Below, one piece after another: positions 7,223 to 14,212 of a stretch of 16,286 nucleotides of DNA. The notes beneath the pieces were generated by a model, which did not search any database, was not told where the DNA came from, and was given only the letters and a program-made list of their open reading frames with translations. How positions within the stretch are numbered: the first letter of the stretch is position 1; each line of letters starts with the position of its first letter. Where the stretch lies: positions 1-16,286 of the forward strand of contig JAEEXJ010000073.1 of assembly GCA_016291475.1 (NCBI GenBank), read 5' to 3'. The DNA comes from Lachnospiraceae bacterium. Lineage in GTDB: Bacteria > Bacillota_A > Clostridia > Lachnospirales > Lachnospiraceae. A program made the position numbers and the translations under genes.

Positions 7223-7452
7223 TAGTGGCCTGCAGAGTAATTACAAAACTTCTTGGATATGAATTATGTGTACTTGATAAAGAAGGTACTCTTTTTTACT
7301 CGGATCCGATAGTGATAATCAGAAAAGAGAAATTTACCGAGATATTCAACATACAAAAAGGATGCCACGAAACAGGGGATGTTATAGAGAAGGTAGTTAC
7401 GAGAGAGATTATTTACAAGTATATTCCGGATAATCGTGATAGATTTAGTTGA
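7213..7452 (+). CDS. Small hypothetical protein
   Basis: Seventy-nine residues from the ATG at 7213, which overlaps the end of the XRE gene by ten bases; an alternative GTG at 7180 would add 11 residues in deeper overlap. The sequence starts MGVIVACRVITKLLGYELCV and continues with mixed beta and helical character (IVIIRKEKFTEIF, VVTREIIYKYIPDNRD). No family is recognised and there is no membrane segment or signal peptide. The ribosome site is poor, so it would depend on coupling to the upstream gene. It fills an otherwise empty space of about 270 bases in a same-strand run, which favours a real gene, but chance cannot be ruled out. Confidence 0.5.
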   Translation: MGVIVACRVITKLLGYELCVLDKEGTLFYSDPIVIIRKEKFTEIFNIQKGCHETGDVIEKVVTREIIYKYIPDNRDRFS

Positions 7453-7489
7453 TTAAGATGACGTTTTTTACGTTGGAAGGGAAGTTGGT

Positions 7490-7816
7490 ATGTCAGATTT
7501 TGGTATAAACGAGATGCTTGATATGCAGAGAGCATTACAGGAGAAGTATAAGGATAAGTGGGAAAGCATTTCTCCTGAGGTTGGAAAGAATAAGCTGCTG
7601 TGGATGATCGGTGAAATCGGAGAAGTGATCGATATAGTAAAGAAGAACGGACCTGAAGTATCTAAAGCGGATAACCCGGAACGAGAGCACTTAATCGAAG
7701 AGATGGCAGATGTTTTGATGTACTACAACGACATTCTGCTTTGCTATGGAATAACAGCAGATGAGTTGAAAGAGAGTTACACAAACAAGTTTCAAAAGAA
7801 CATGACTCGCTGGTAA
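7490..7816 (+). CDS. MazG-like nucleotide pyrophosphohydrolase
   Basis: All-alpha NTP pyrophosphohydrolase of 108 residues, expected to cleave (d)NTPs or damaged nucleotides to the monophosphate and pyrophosphate in the cytoplasm. The divalent-metal motif is complete: E42 and E45 in IGEIGEVID, E71 and D74 in LIEEMADVL. A single MazG domain of this length matches the small MazG-like and dUTPase-like proteins that are often carried by phages and accessory islands. AGGGAAG lies nine bases before the ATG. It ends 11 bases from the convergent histidine kinase gene with no strong terminator between. Substrate unknown. Confidence 0.85.
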   Translation: MSDFGINEMLDMQRALQEKYKDKWESISPEVGKNKLLWMIGEIGEVIDIVKKNGPEVSKADNPEREHLIEEMADVLMYYNDILLCYGITADELKESYTNKFQKNMTRW

Positions 7817-7827
7817 TATAGGCAGAT

Positions 7828-8703
7828 TTAAAATTGAATCTCTATTACTAATTTCCCGTCTTCGTACTTAGCCTCAACAGGGCAGTTCATACGTGAGGCG
7901 AAGGTCTTGACTATGGAAAGACCGAGACCGCCGGCATGGCTTCTTGCATTTTCTACGGTGAAGAATCTGTCGAAGAGTTTCTGAATCTCGACATTGGAAA
8001 GTGATGATGCTGAGTTGGATATTCTTGCGACGCCTTTATCTGAGAGGGATATCTCCAGATCTCCGTCGGAATATTTCAAAGCATTGCTGATCAGGTTATT
8101 GAATATTCTTTCCACATATGAGGGATAGAGCTGCTTTTCAATCTTGGTCTCGGTTATATCAACTACCGGCTCGATTCCTCTTTCGAGGAGGGCAGGGTAG
8201 TAGTTCATTACACAGTCTTCGAGCACACGGTTTACGTTAACCTTCTGAGCTTCTTCTGTGATCTCACCACCGGTGATAACGGAATATTCGAACAATTCTT
8301 CCGTAAGTCCCTTCATATATTGAGCACGCTCATCTATTATAGTCAGATTTTTCCTCAGATCATCACTCATATCCTGCTTCATCGAAAGCTCCAGATATCC
8401 GCAGATGGCTGTGAGGGGTGTCCTTAGGTCGTGGGCAATATTGGTGACCGCTGTCTTTATTTCAGCATCTCCCTGACGATATTTGTGATACGAATCGCGC
8501 AGCGAAGCGATGGTTTCATTCATCGCTGATGCCAGAGCACATATATATCTGTCCCTGCTGGATACTCCGATCAGAGTGTTGGTATCCAAAGATGCGTAAG
8601 CAGAAAAATCTGTCCCAAGGTCACGGACAGATTTACGCAGGATCATTATTCTCAAAATGAGAAATATATTAATACATATACTGATTACAAGAAGGTAATT
8701 CAT
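7828..8703 (-). CDS. Sensor histidine kinase of the exporter operon
   Basis: Membrane-tethered kinase of 291 residues with one N-terminal membrane segment (about 3-21) and no extracellular sensor domain. The linker (23-85) leads to a HisKA dimerisation domain with phospho-acceptor H91 in IAHDLRTPLTAICGYLEL. The ATPase domain carries the N box FNNLISNALKYS (201-212), the F box KLFDRFFTVENA and the G2 box GGLGLSIVK (258-266). The DxGxG motif is replaced by RISNSASSLSN, as commonly seen in VanS/LanK-like clostridial kinases. Kinases of this type normally phosphorylate an OmpR-like regulator encoded next door and control BcrAB/LanFEG transporters; no intact regulator is present here. AGGAG precedes the ATG by seven bases. 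Confidence 0.9.
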   Translation of the reverse strand: MNYLLVISICINIFLILRIMILRKSVRDLGTDFSAYASLDTNTLIGVSSRDRYICALASAMNETIASLRDSYHKYRQGDAEIKTAVTNIAHDLRTPLTAICGYLELSMKQDMSDDLRKNLTIIDERAQYMKGLTEELFEYSVITGGEITEEAQKVNVNRVLEDCVMNYYPALLERGIEPVVDITETKIEKQLYPSYVERIFNNLISNALKYSDGDLEISLSDKGVARISNSASSLSNVEIQKLFDRFFTVENARSHAGGLGLSIVKTFASRMNCPVEAKYEDGKLVIEIQF

Positions 8704-8719
8704 ATATATTCTCCTTGAG

Positions 8720-8826
8720 TTGAATAATAGATAAGGTTCTTACTGACTCACATAATCATATAAAGCGGCAGGACCCGCTTTTATTGTTGTGATAGTGAGT
8801 CAGTAAGAACCGGCTGTATTATTCAA
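8720..8826. repeat. Composite inverted-repeat element between esterase and kinase genes
   Basis: Nested symmetry: outer arms TTGAATAATA (8720-8729) and TATTATTCAA (8817-8826), middle arms GGTTCTTACTGACTCAC (8735-8751) and its perfect 17-nt complement (8795-8811), and a central hairpin AAAGCGG (8762-8768) with CCGCTTT (8775-8781). The whole intergenic space is used, and the right outer arm includes the stop codon of the esterase gene. The middle arm shares GGTTCTT-n-CTGACTC with the repeat at 14160-14188. It looks like a MITE- or REP-type pair, and may also reduce or stabilise the transcript before the kinase gene. Confidence 0.75.
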
Positions 8827-10094
8827 TAGTGCAAGCACCTGATAGGTGTGGTCTGATAGTAGTATATCATCGCATCGTATCTCTCAGCGACCTTGATTTT
8901 AACGCGGTAGGTCTTGTACAGATCCATATATACAGTATATCCCTCACCTGCGCATCCGGTGAAATTATCTTCGTGGATTATGTGGTAGATCCTTGACTGA
9001 TCTTCGGTTATGTCGTCGTAAACAAGTACGTATTTTCCACCATCGAAGAACTTTGCCTGATAAGCCAGGATATCCTGAGAGCAGTACTCGTGATCTTTTC
9101 TTTCGTATGCTTCGTCATAGGTTCCTGCGGTGTGGATGTTAACCACGGTGTTGTAGAACTCTGTTCCTACGCAGAAATATTTTCCTTCGAACAGGTCATC
9201 GATCCTCTGGCCCATTGCGGTATCGCCGTAGCTTTCGGAGCCGCCCTTCATGATGTGACCGTTATGTGCGGTTACGAGAACCTGCGAATATCCTCTGTGT
9301 TCTTCGATGTTTGAGATTCCCTGAACGTTGAGTGCCATGCACTGATCTCTGTACTCGCCGTAAGCATTGGGATCCGTATCAAAGTCAGGCTTATCGATTG
9401 CCTGGAGAACGGTATTTACACAGAGGGTTGCAATCATATAATCCGTATTGTTGCTGCGTGACATATGATCGTACATATTCTGGAAGAATTCTCTTTCGCC
9501 CATGTAATCCGAATCCGGGTCTGCAAGTAAAGTGAGCTTTTCTATTTCTCCTTCTTTGAATGCTTCGGGATGCTTGTCATAGAACTGACAGAGATACTTG
9601 ATGCTTGTATATGCTCCCTGCATGTCTATTCCGTAAAACATGACGGAGTTGTCATAACTTCTTCCTCTGTTATACTCCCTCATCCAAACCAGGAGGTCAA
9701 CAATCTGCTGAGTATCGTAGAGAGGATAATCCAGGCTTCCTACAAGTTCTGTAAGATGTTCGCCGTTTCCGTGGATTGCCGCGTTGATGATCGCACCTTC
9801 ACCCGTTGAGATTTCAAATGCGATGCATCTGCAATTTCCCTCAGCGATCAGCTTCTTAAGCATATCCAGCTTTGCTGTCTGAAATTCGGCATTTCCGTGA
9901 GTCGCTTCTCCGATTCCGATAACTCTTACTCCTTCAGGTATCACCATGTCGTCAAGTGTTGTAGCGACTTCTTCAATGCCTTCTACCTTACGTGTAGATG
10001 ATAGGAGCGCACCGGCATTTACCAGGAGCATGACCGCTATATAAAAGACAATCAAAGCTGTTACGATTATGAGGGTTCTTTTAAAAAGTTTCAT
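8823..10094 (-). CDS. Membrane-anchored erythromycin-esterase-like protein
   Basis: Protein of 423 residues with an uncleaved N-terminal anchor (about 6-32), so the catalytic domain is probably outside the cell. The body matches the erythromycin esterase family: IGIGEATHGNAEF (60-71, with E63 and H66), IAFEIS with E94, YGIDMQG (154-160), VTAHNGHIMKG (274-284, with H277 and H280) and MGQRIDDLFEGKYFCVGTEF. In Ere enzymes the histidine/glutamate set opens the macrolide lactone by metal-independent hydrolysis. Most family members have no shown macrolide activity, so the substrate is unknown. It lies 30 bases after the second permease gene and is part of the same operon, suggesting an accessory role in resistance or in processing the exported compound. 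The ribosome site (AAAGG) is distant from the ATG. Confidence 0.85.
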   Translation of the reverse strand: MKLFKRTLIIVTALIVFYIAVMLLVNAGALLSSTRKVEGIEEVATTLDDMVIPEGVRVIGIGEATHGNAEFQTAKLDMLKKLIAEGNCRCIAFEISTGEGAIINAAIHGNGEHLTELVGSLDYPLYDTQQIVDLLVWMREYNRGRSYDNSVMFYGIDMQGAYTSIKYLCQFYDKHPEAFKEGEIEKLTLLADPDSDYMGEREFFQNMYDHMSRSNNTDYMIATLCVNTVLQAIDKPDFDTDPNAYGEYRDQCMALNVQGISNIEEHRGYSQVLVTAHNGHIMKGGSESYGDTAMGQRIDDLFEGKYFCVGTEFYNTVVNIHTAGTYDEAYERKDHEYCSQDILAYQAKFFDGGKYVLVYDDITEDQSRIYHIIHEDNFTGCAGEGYTVYMDLYKTYRVKIKVAERYDAMIYYYQTTPIRCLHY

Positions 10095-10124
10095 TTCTAT
10101 TTAAAGCCTTTCGGTAATTCTTAT

Positions 10125-10877
10125 TTATTTCAGATCTCTTTTTTCAAGTCCGATGCATCCGATCAGTAAGGAGAGCGTAAGAACTGCGATGGATGATATA
10201 ACCTGCATGGGAGCTCCGCCGTTAACTCCGTCATCTATAAAAGGAGTGTTGGCAAACCACTGACCGAGGACGTTGATATTATACACAAATGCCGCAATTT
10301 TAAAAGAGGGCTTTCCGTCAGTTATGGACAGGAAGAAATTTCCGAACATTACGAATGAGTAAGCGAAATTAAACATAAGCATACCTGCAACCACTCCTGC
10401 GATGATGTTTTTGAAACGGTAAGAAATTGCTGCGACAAGTGCCGTGTATCCGAAGATTGCAATAAGAAAGAGGATGACGGGAAGAGCGGGGATGGTGGAA
10501 AGAGACTGGCCTGCGCTGAGGATACCGATAATGCCACCGATAAAGTAGAAGACGTGCATTACGACGACTCCGACTTCAAGTGCAAGAACCTGTGCCAGGA
10601 AGTCTTCTTTTTGGGTGTAGCCTGCGATGATCCTGTTTCTTATGTATCCTTCGGAGAATGCGCTGCATACGTAGATGGGCGAGAATACGGTGAAAAAGAG
10701 TACGATCGCCGCACTGACGAAGAACATGATCTCGCCCGCATTTAAGCTGCGGAAGGGGCCAAACTGAATTGTTCCCGATGTGAATCCGTAGGTTACTGCC
10801 GTGGCGATGAGGCAGCCTCCGATGAAATAAATATTTTTGAAAAGTTTGTGAAGATTTGCTTTAAATAAGTTGATCAT
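10125..10877 (-). CDS. ABC-2 type permease, second subunit
   Basis: Integral membrane protein of 250 residues with about six hydrophobic segments (roughly 17-37, 50-72, 98-122, 131-150, 155-180 and 226-243). The N-terminal MINLFKANLHKLFKNIYF, a short cytoplasmic stretch before the first segment, and the C-terminal LEKRDLK are typical of LanE/LanG- or BcrB-like permeases. It starts 12 bases after the first permease gene, with GGAG upstream of the ATG. Together with the first permease and the ATPase it would form a heterodimeric exporter for a peptide or antibiotic. The sequence does not reveal the substrate. Confidence 0.85.
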   Translation of the reverse strand: MINLFKANLHKLFKNIYFIGGCLIATAVTYGFTSGTIQFGPFRSLNAGEIMFFVSAAIVLFFTVFSPIYVCSAFSEGYIRNRIIAGYTQKEDFLAQVLALEVGVVVMHVFYFIGGIIGILSAGQSLSTIPALPVILFLIAIFGYTALVAAISYRFKNIIAGVVAGMLMFNFAYSFVMFGNFFLSITDGKPSFKIAAFVYNINVLGQWFANTPFIDDGVNGGAPMQVISSIAVLTLSLLIGCIGLEKRDLK

Positions 10878-10889
10878 TTTTTTCTCCGG

Positions 10890-11654
10890 TTATTTGAATT
10901 CTCTTTTTTCATAGACGATCATTCCGACCGCAAGTGAGATTAGACTTAAGATGATACATCCGATCAGGCATTTGACCAGGTCGTGGTAATTGACACCGGT
11001 GAAAAATGCGTAGGGGCAATACCTGTCGTAAAGTGTATAGAGCTGTAATTTGTTTCCGGTAAGGAGGCAGTATCCGGTTTCGGGATAGAGCTTGTCTGCA
11101 ACTTCCGCGGTTGCCACGCGGAATAAAAATGTGACCACAAGTCCCGCGACATATGCAATCTTGGTTCCGCCGAGGATCATGAGGAACATTGCCATAAAGC
11201 AACCGGCTGCGAATGCTGCGATAATGTTTCTGAGACTGAAGTTCGCTATCTCCGCAGCTGTCATTGATTCGTAACCGTTAGTGAAGATCTTTGCAACTAC
11301 AAGTCCCGATATCTGCGAAAAGATAACAAAGACTGAGGAGATGATTCCACCAAGTACTATTGCGGAGGCTGCAACGGTTTTCTTTTTAACTCCACACATG
11401 ATCTTGTTTCTGATGGTTCCGTCATTGAAGTCTCCGATGAAAAGAAAGAGGATCGAAGCTGCGATGAAAAACGGAGCCGATGTCGGAAATGATGTAAGTA
11501 CATCGTCCGATGAGAGGTCCGCATTAACGGACACGAGGACTATTTTAAGGACCACTGTCAGGAAGAAGGTGTATCCGAAGATCAGTGCAAGGCCGAGGCT
11601 GAACACCTTTCCTTTGAGTATTCTGTGAAGGTCCGAGTAAAGTATGTTAGTCAT
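10890..11654 (-). CDS. ABC-2 type permease, first subunit
   Basis: The supported start is the ATG at 11654, giving 254 residues (MTNILYSDLHRILKGKVF). It has GGAGG eight bases upstream and overlaps the ATPase stop by eight bases; the 49 extra residues of a longer reading lie inside the ATPase gene in another frame. About six membrane segments follow a short basic N-terminus, and a conserved small motif GDFNDGTIRNKIMCGVKKK lies in the first cytoplasmic loop, as in many LanFEG/BcrB permeases. The C-terminus ends EKREFK, closely like that of the second permease (EKRDLK), indicating that the two subunits are paralogues. Confidence 0.87.
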   Translation of the reverse strand: MTNILYSDLHRILKGKVFSLGLALIFGYTFFLTVVLKIVLVSVNADLSSDDVLTSFPTSAPFFIAASILFLFIGDFNDGTIRNKIMCGVKKKTVAASAIVLGGIISSVFVIFSQISGLVVAKIFTNGYESMTAAEIANFSLRNIIAAFAAGCFMAMFLMILGGTKIAYVAGLVVTFLFRVATAEVADKLYPETGYCLLTGNKLQLYTLYDRYCPYAFFTGVNYHDLVKCLIGCIILSLISLAVGMIVYEKREFK

Positions 11655-12561
11655 TCTGACTGCCTCCGAGGAGTGAGAGATAGAAAGCTTCAAGGCTTTC
11701 GTCGCGTTCTTCCATGGTGAAAATAGTACAGTTCTCATCTGCGAAGCTCTTTGCGATATCGGAGAAGTTGATCTCGGTGTAGATATCCGCAAGGCTGTCA
11801 TCGATTACTTTGTATTCGATGTTTTTGGAATCCATAATCTTGGCAAGGATCTTGGTGTCGCTTACTTTCATGCGTACGGATTTACGACACTCCTGTCTTA
11901 ATTCCTCAGCACTCATTTCCCTTACGATGTGGCCCTTGTCGATGAATCCGTAGTGAGTTGCAAGTCTTGAGAGTTCATCGAGGATGTGGCTTGAGATCAG
12001 GAAGGTGATTCCTCTTTCTTTGTTGAGCTTAAGGATTAGTTCTCTTATCTCGATGATTCCCTGAGGGTCAAGTCCGTTGGTGGGCTCATCCAGGATTATG
12101 AAATCGGGATTTCCGCAAAGGGCGATGGCAATACCGAGTCTCTGTCTCATTCCCAGTGAAAACTTTCCGGCTTTCTTGCGACCTGTATCAGCGAGGCCTA
12201 CAAGTTCAAGGAGTTCGTCAATTCCTTTGAAATCGGGAAGCCCCAGAAGCAGATACTGCTGAACAAGATTATCTCTTGCACTCATGTCCTTGCAGATTGC
12301 CGGGCTTTCTACAACAGCTCCGATCCTGCGGCGTGCCTTTGTGAGTTTCTTATCGTCATTTGCAATTCCCAGAAGCTCGAAGGAACCGGAGGTGGGATGC
12401 TGAAGACCGCAGAGGGTTCTGATGAGAGTGGTCTTACCTGCTCCGTTCTTTCCTACGAATCCGTAGATCGAACCTTTTTCGATGTTCATGTTCAGATCCG
12501 TAAGAGCATTGAAACTTCCGTATTTTTTGCAAAGTGAATTTGTTTTGAAAATGTATTCCAT
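11647..12561 (-). CDS. BcrA/LanF-type ABC transporter ATPase
   Basis: Cytoplasmic ATPase that would power the two permeases. From the ATG at 12561 it has 304 residues. It shows Walker A GKNGAGKT (37-44), signature FSLGMRQ (134-140), Walker B FIILDE (154-159) with the D-loop NGLDPQG, and the H-loop ISSHILDE. In the Q-loop position there is VVESPAIC, with glutamate instead of glutamine, a hallmark of the BcrA/LanF subfamily of antibiotic-peptide exporters. An upstream TTG at 12633 would start inside a terminator stem and is rejected. AGGAC lies five bases before the ATG. First gene of a five-gene minus-strand operon. Confidence 0.93.
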   Translation of the reverse strand: MEYIFKTNSLCKKYGSFNALTDLNMNIEKGSIYGFVGKNGAGKTTLIRTLCGLQHPTSGSFELLGIANDDKKLTKARRRIGAVVESPAICKDMSARDNLVQQYLLLGLPDFKGIDELLELVGLADTGRKKAGKFSLGMRQRLGIAIALCGNPDFIILDEPTNGLDPQGIIEIRELILKLNKERGITFLISSHILDELSRLATHYGFIDKGHIVREMSAEELRQECRKSVRMKVSDTKILAKIMDSKNIEYKVIDDSLADIYTEINFSDIAKSFADENCTIFTMEERDESLEAFYLSLLGGSQND

Positions 12562-12745
12562 ATTGTCCTGCCTTTTTGTATTTGTTTTGCTGATGTAGAG
12601 ATAATAAAAAAGGCCGGTCAAGAAACCGGCCAAAAAAGTGTCAAGAAATCGTCAAGATTTTCAAAAAGTTAGCACAAGCTAACAATGAGTAGTATTATGA
12701 ACCTCGTACAGGCAATGATTAAATAATCGGAAGGGGTAGGTATAT
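12562..12745. promoter_or_regulatory. Divergent control region of exporter operon and methyltransferase
   Basis: On the minus strand this is the exporter leader, with a terminator at 12606-12637. A dyad GTTAGC-acaa-GCTAAC (12668-12683) is a candidate operator. On the plus strand, TTAGCA (12669-12674), an 18-nt spacer and TATTAT (12693-12698) could form the methyltransferase promoter, its -35 covered by the dyad. No convincing minus-strand promoter was found, though several TTGA elements occur near 12640-12665. GGAAGGGG precedes the methyltransferase ATG. Confidence 0.45.
12606..12637 (-). terminator. Intrinsic terminator in the exporter operon leader
   Basis: Read on the minus strand: six T, GGCCGGT, loop TTCTTG, ACCGGCC, six T. 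The 7-bp GC-rich stem with a perfect T6 tail is a textbook terminator pointing into the operon, about 45 bases before the ATPase ATG. Either it is an attenuator for the exporter genes or it stops transcripts arriving from upstream on this strand. Confidence 0.8.
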
Positions 12746-13390
12746 ATGAGAACCGATAAAGAATACAAAGAAATGACAGTTAAAGAATTTTCCAAGGCGG
12801 CAGATGTTTATGAGTCTGACCGCGCCGGTATATATGAGATATGCAAGGAAGATTATCCGTACATTGCTTCCGAGCTTGAAAAAGAAGACTATCATGATTT
12901 ATTGGACTGCGGATGCGGAACCGGTCCTATGATCTCTCTTTTGTATGAAAAGGATCCGGGTAAGCATTATACAGGCCTTGATATTACACCTAAGATGATT
13001 GAAGTCGGAAAGAGTAAGAATCTGCAGGGCGTGGATTGGGTTGTTGGTGATTGTGAGAATCTTCCATTCGAGGAAAACTCATTTGATGCTGTAATATGCT
13101 CAAACAGTTTTCATCATTATCCTAATCCGCAGGACTTTTTTAATAGCGTAAAAAGAGTGCTAAGACCGGGAGGAAGATTGATCCTGCAGGACTATACAGC
13201 ACCTAAGGTTATCTTGTGGTTGATGAATCATACAGAGATGCCGCTGTCTAACCTTGCAGGGCACGGAGATGTAAAAGCATATTCTTTGGATGAGATAAAA
13301 GAGCTGAGTGATAATGCCGGTTTGAAAATAGAAAAACTTGAAGCGGCTAAGAAATTCAGAATGCACCTTGTGGCCAGAAAGCCGCAGTAG
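12746..13390 (+). CDS. Class I SAM-dependent methyltransferase
   Basis: Cytoplasmic methyltransferase of 214 residues of the UbiE/Methyltransf_11 type. Motif I is LLDCGCGTG (52-60), the ribose-binding acid D79 is in YTGLDIT, the adenine-contact region is VVGDCENLPF (99-108), and motif IV is SNSFHHYPNP (119-128), followed by VLRPGGRLILQDY. The C-terminal part (150-214) has no recognised specific module, so the acceptor (small molecule, lipid or antibiotic) cannot be told. It is divergent from the exporter operon and followed ten bases later by a membrane HExxH protein with which it forms an operon. A dyad covers its likely promoter. Confidence 0.88.
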   Translation: MRTDKEYKEMTVKEFSKAADVYESDRAGIYEICKEDYPYIASELEKEDYHDLLDCGCGTGPMISLLYEKDPGKHYTGLDITPKMIEVGKSKNLQGVDWVVGDCENLPFEENSFDAVICSNSFHHYPNPQDFFNSVKRVLRPGGRLILQDYTAPKVILWLMNHTEMPLSNLAGHGDVKAYSLDEIKELSDNAGLKIEKLEAAKKFRMHLVARKPQ

Positions 13391-13400
13391 GAGGAAAGTT

Positions 13401-14066
13401 TTGCAGGCGGATAAACAGAAACGTGTTGGCAGAAACGGGACGTACTTAAAGTGGCTGCTTATATGTATGGCGGTATTTATGATCAGTATTTTTGCTCATG
13501 AGTGCGGACATGGCTTTGCCAATGCTTTGGCCGGGATACCATGCAGCACGGGTTTTAATCGTGTCGGAGATATTTATAAGTATCCGAAAGATGTGGATTT
13601 TAGAGAATACTACAGTAACGCAGAGCCGATTCTTCTCGATTTCGGAGTTCCCTGTACGCTTATTTTGTCTGTAGTGGGAACAATACTTTATTTGAAATCT
13701 AAGAAAGAAAAGATACGGAATTTTGGAGCTGCACTTGCTATAGGCAATAGCCTGTTGAGGTTGATCCCTTGCAGTTTTGTTCTTTTCACTCCGCTGTTAA
13801 CAGGCAGGGTTCATATTGAAGATGAATATGAAACAGGCCAATTGTTAGTGGGGATGACAGGAAATGATTTGTTCCTTTATATTCCTGCATTTGTATCGTG
13901 GATTCTCACCGCTGCTTGTCTTGCAGTGATCATAAGAATGGCAAGAAAAAGAAAGACGGAACATGCTGCAGCTTATTTCACAGTGTCAGTTTTAGCCATG
14001 TGCGTTGGATTTGCCATAGCAATGGTCCTGGATAACTACGTGAGAATAAACTGGCAGCCGTTTTGA
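13401..14066 (+). CDS. Membrane HExxH protein, M50-like
   Basis: Start is the TTG at 13401, seven bases after a perfect AGGAGG; upstream codons lie inside the methyltransferase gene. The 221-residue protein has a short basic cytoplasmic N-terminus and about five or six membrane segments (near 17-31, 82-98, 107-130, 145-172, 182-205). HECGH (33-37) lies at the end of the first segment, as in M50 intramembrane zinc proteases. The second half of the zinc site is not obvious: a candidate is D80 in ILLDFGVP, which takes the place of the usual N/LDxxP motif. It could be a true protease, for example acting on a membrane-bound regulator, or an inactive relative. Confidence 0.7.
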   Translation: MQADKQKRVGRNGTYLKWLLICMAVFMISIFAHECGHGFANALAGIPCSTGFNRVGDIYKYPKDVDFREYYSNAEPILLDFGVPCTLILSVVGTILYLKSKKEKIRNFGAALAIGNSLLRLIPCSFVLFTPLLTGRVHIEDEYETGQLLVGMTGNDLFLYIPAFVSWILTAACLAVIIRMARKRKTEHAAAYFTVSVLAMCVGFAIAMVLDNYVRINWQPF

Positions 14067-14162
14067 TTATTTAAATCTGAATCCTATTCCGTACACGGCT
14101 TCTAATTTCTTACGGATGTTGCTGATGTGCTGTTTAAGGGATCTTTCGGTGCAGTCGTGGAG
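14067..14162 (-). pseudogene. C-terminal remnant of an OmpR-type response regulator
   Basis: On the minus strand the bases read LHDCTERSLKQHISNIRKKL, then EAVYGIGFRFK and a TAA stop, 31 codons. This is the recognition helix and terminal beta-hairpin of the winged-helix DNA-binding domain of OmpR/PhoB regulators. The in-frame codon just upstream is TGA, inside the small repeat at 14160-14188, and no receiver domain follows beyond it, so the gene has lost about 190 codons. Between RKKLE and AVYGIGFRF roughly ten residues normally present in this family appear to be missing as well. The remnant abuts the stop of the HExxH gene with no gap. It may be what is left of the partner of the kinase at 7828-8703. 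Confidence 0.75.
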
Positions 14163-14188
14163 TCAGAAAGAACCGTCCCCACTGACTC
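14160..14188. repeat. Small REP-like inverted repeat
   Basis: GAGTCAG (14160-14166) and CTGACTC (14182-14188) flank AAAGAACCGTCCCCA. The complement, containing GGGGACGGTTC and GGTTCTTTCTGACTC, shares 11 bases with the terminator at 2279-2289 and 14 of 15 with the arms at 8735-8811. It marks the break point of the regulator remnant and sits just upstream of the chemoreceptor promoter. Confidence 0.65.
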
Positions 14189-14212
14189 TTTGTAACATAT
14201 TTTTATAATATG

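Noticed and set aside
11655..11801. 49-codon extension of the first permease
   Set aside because: It overlaps the ATPase coding sequence in another frame; the ATG at 11654 has GGAGG upstream and the normal N-terminus.
12562..12633. 24-codon extension of the ATPase from a TTG
   Set aside because: The codons lie inside the leader terminator; the family start matches the ATG at 12561.
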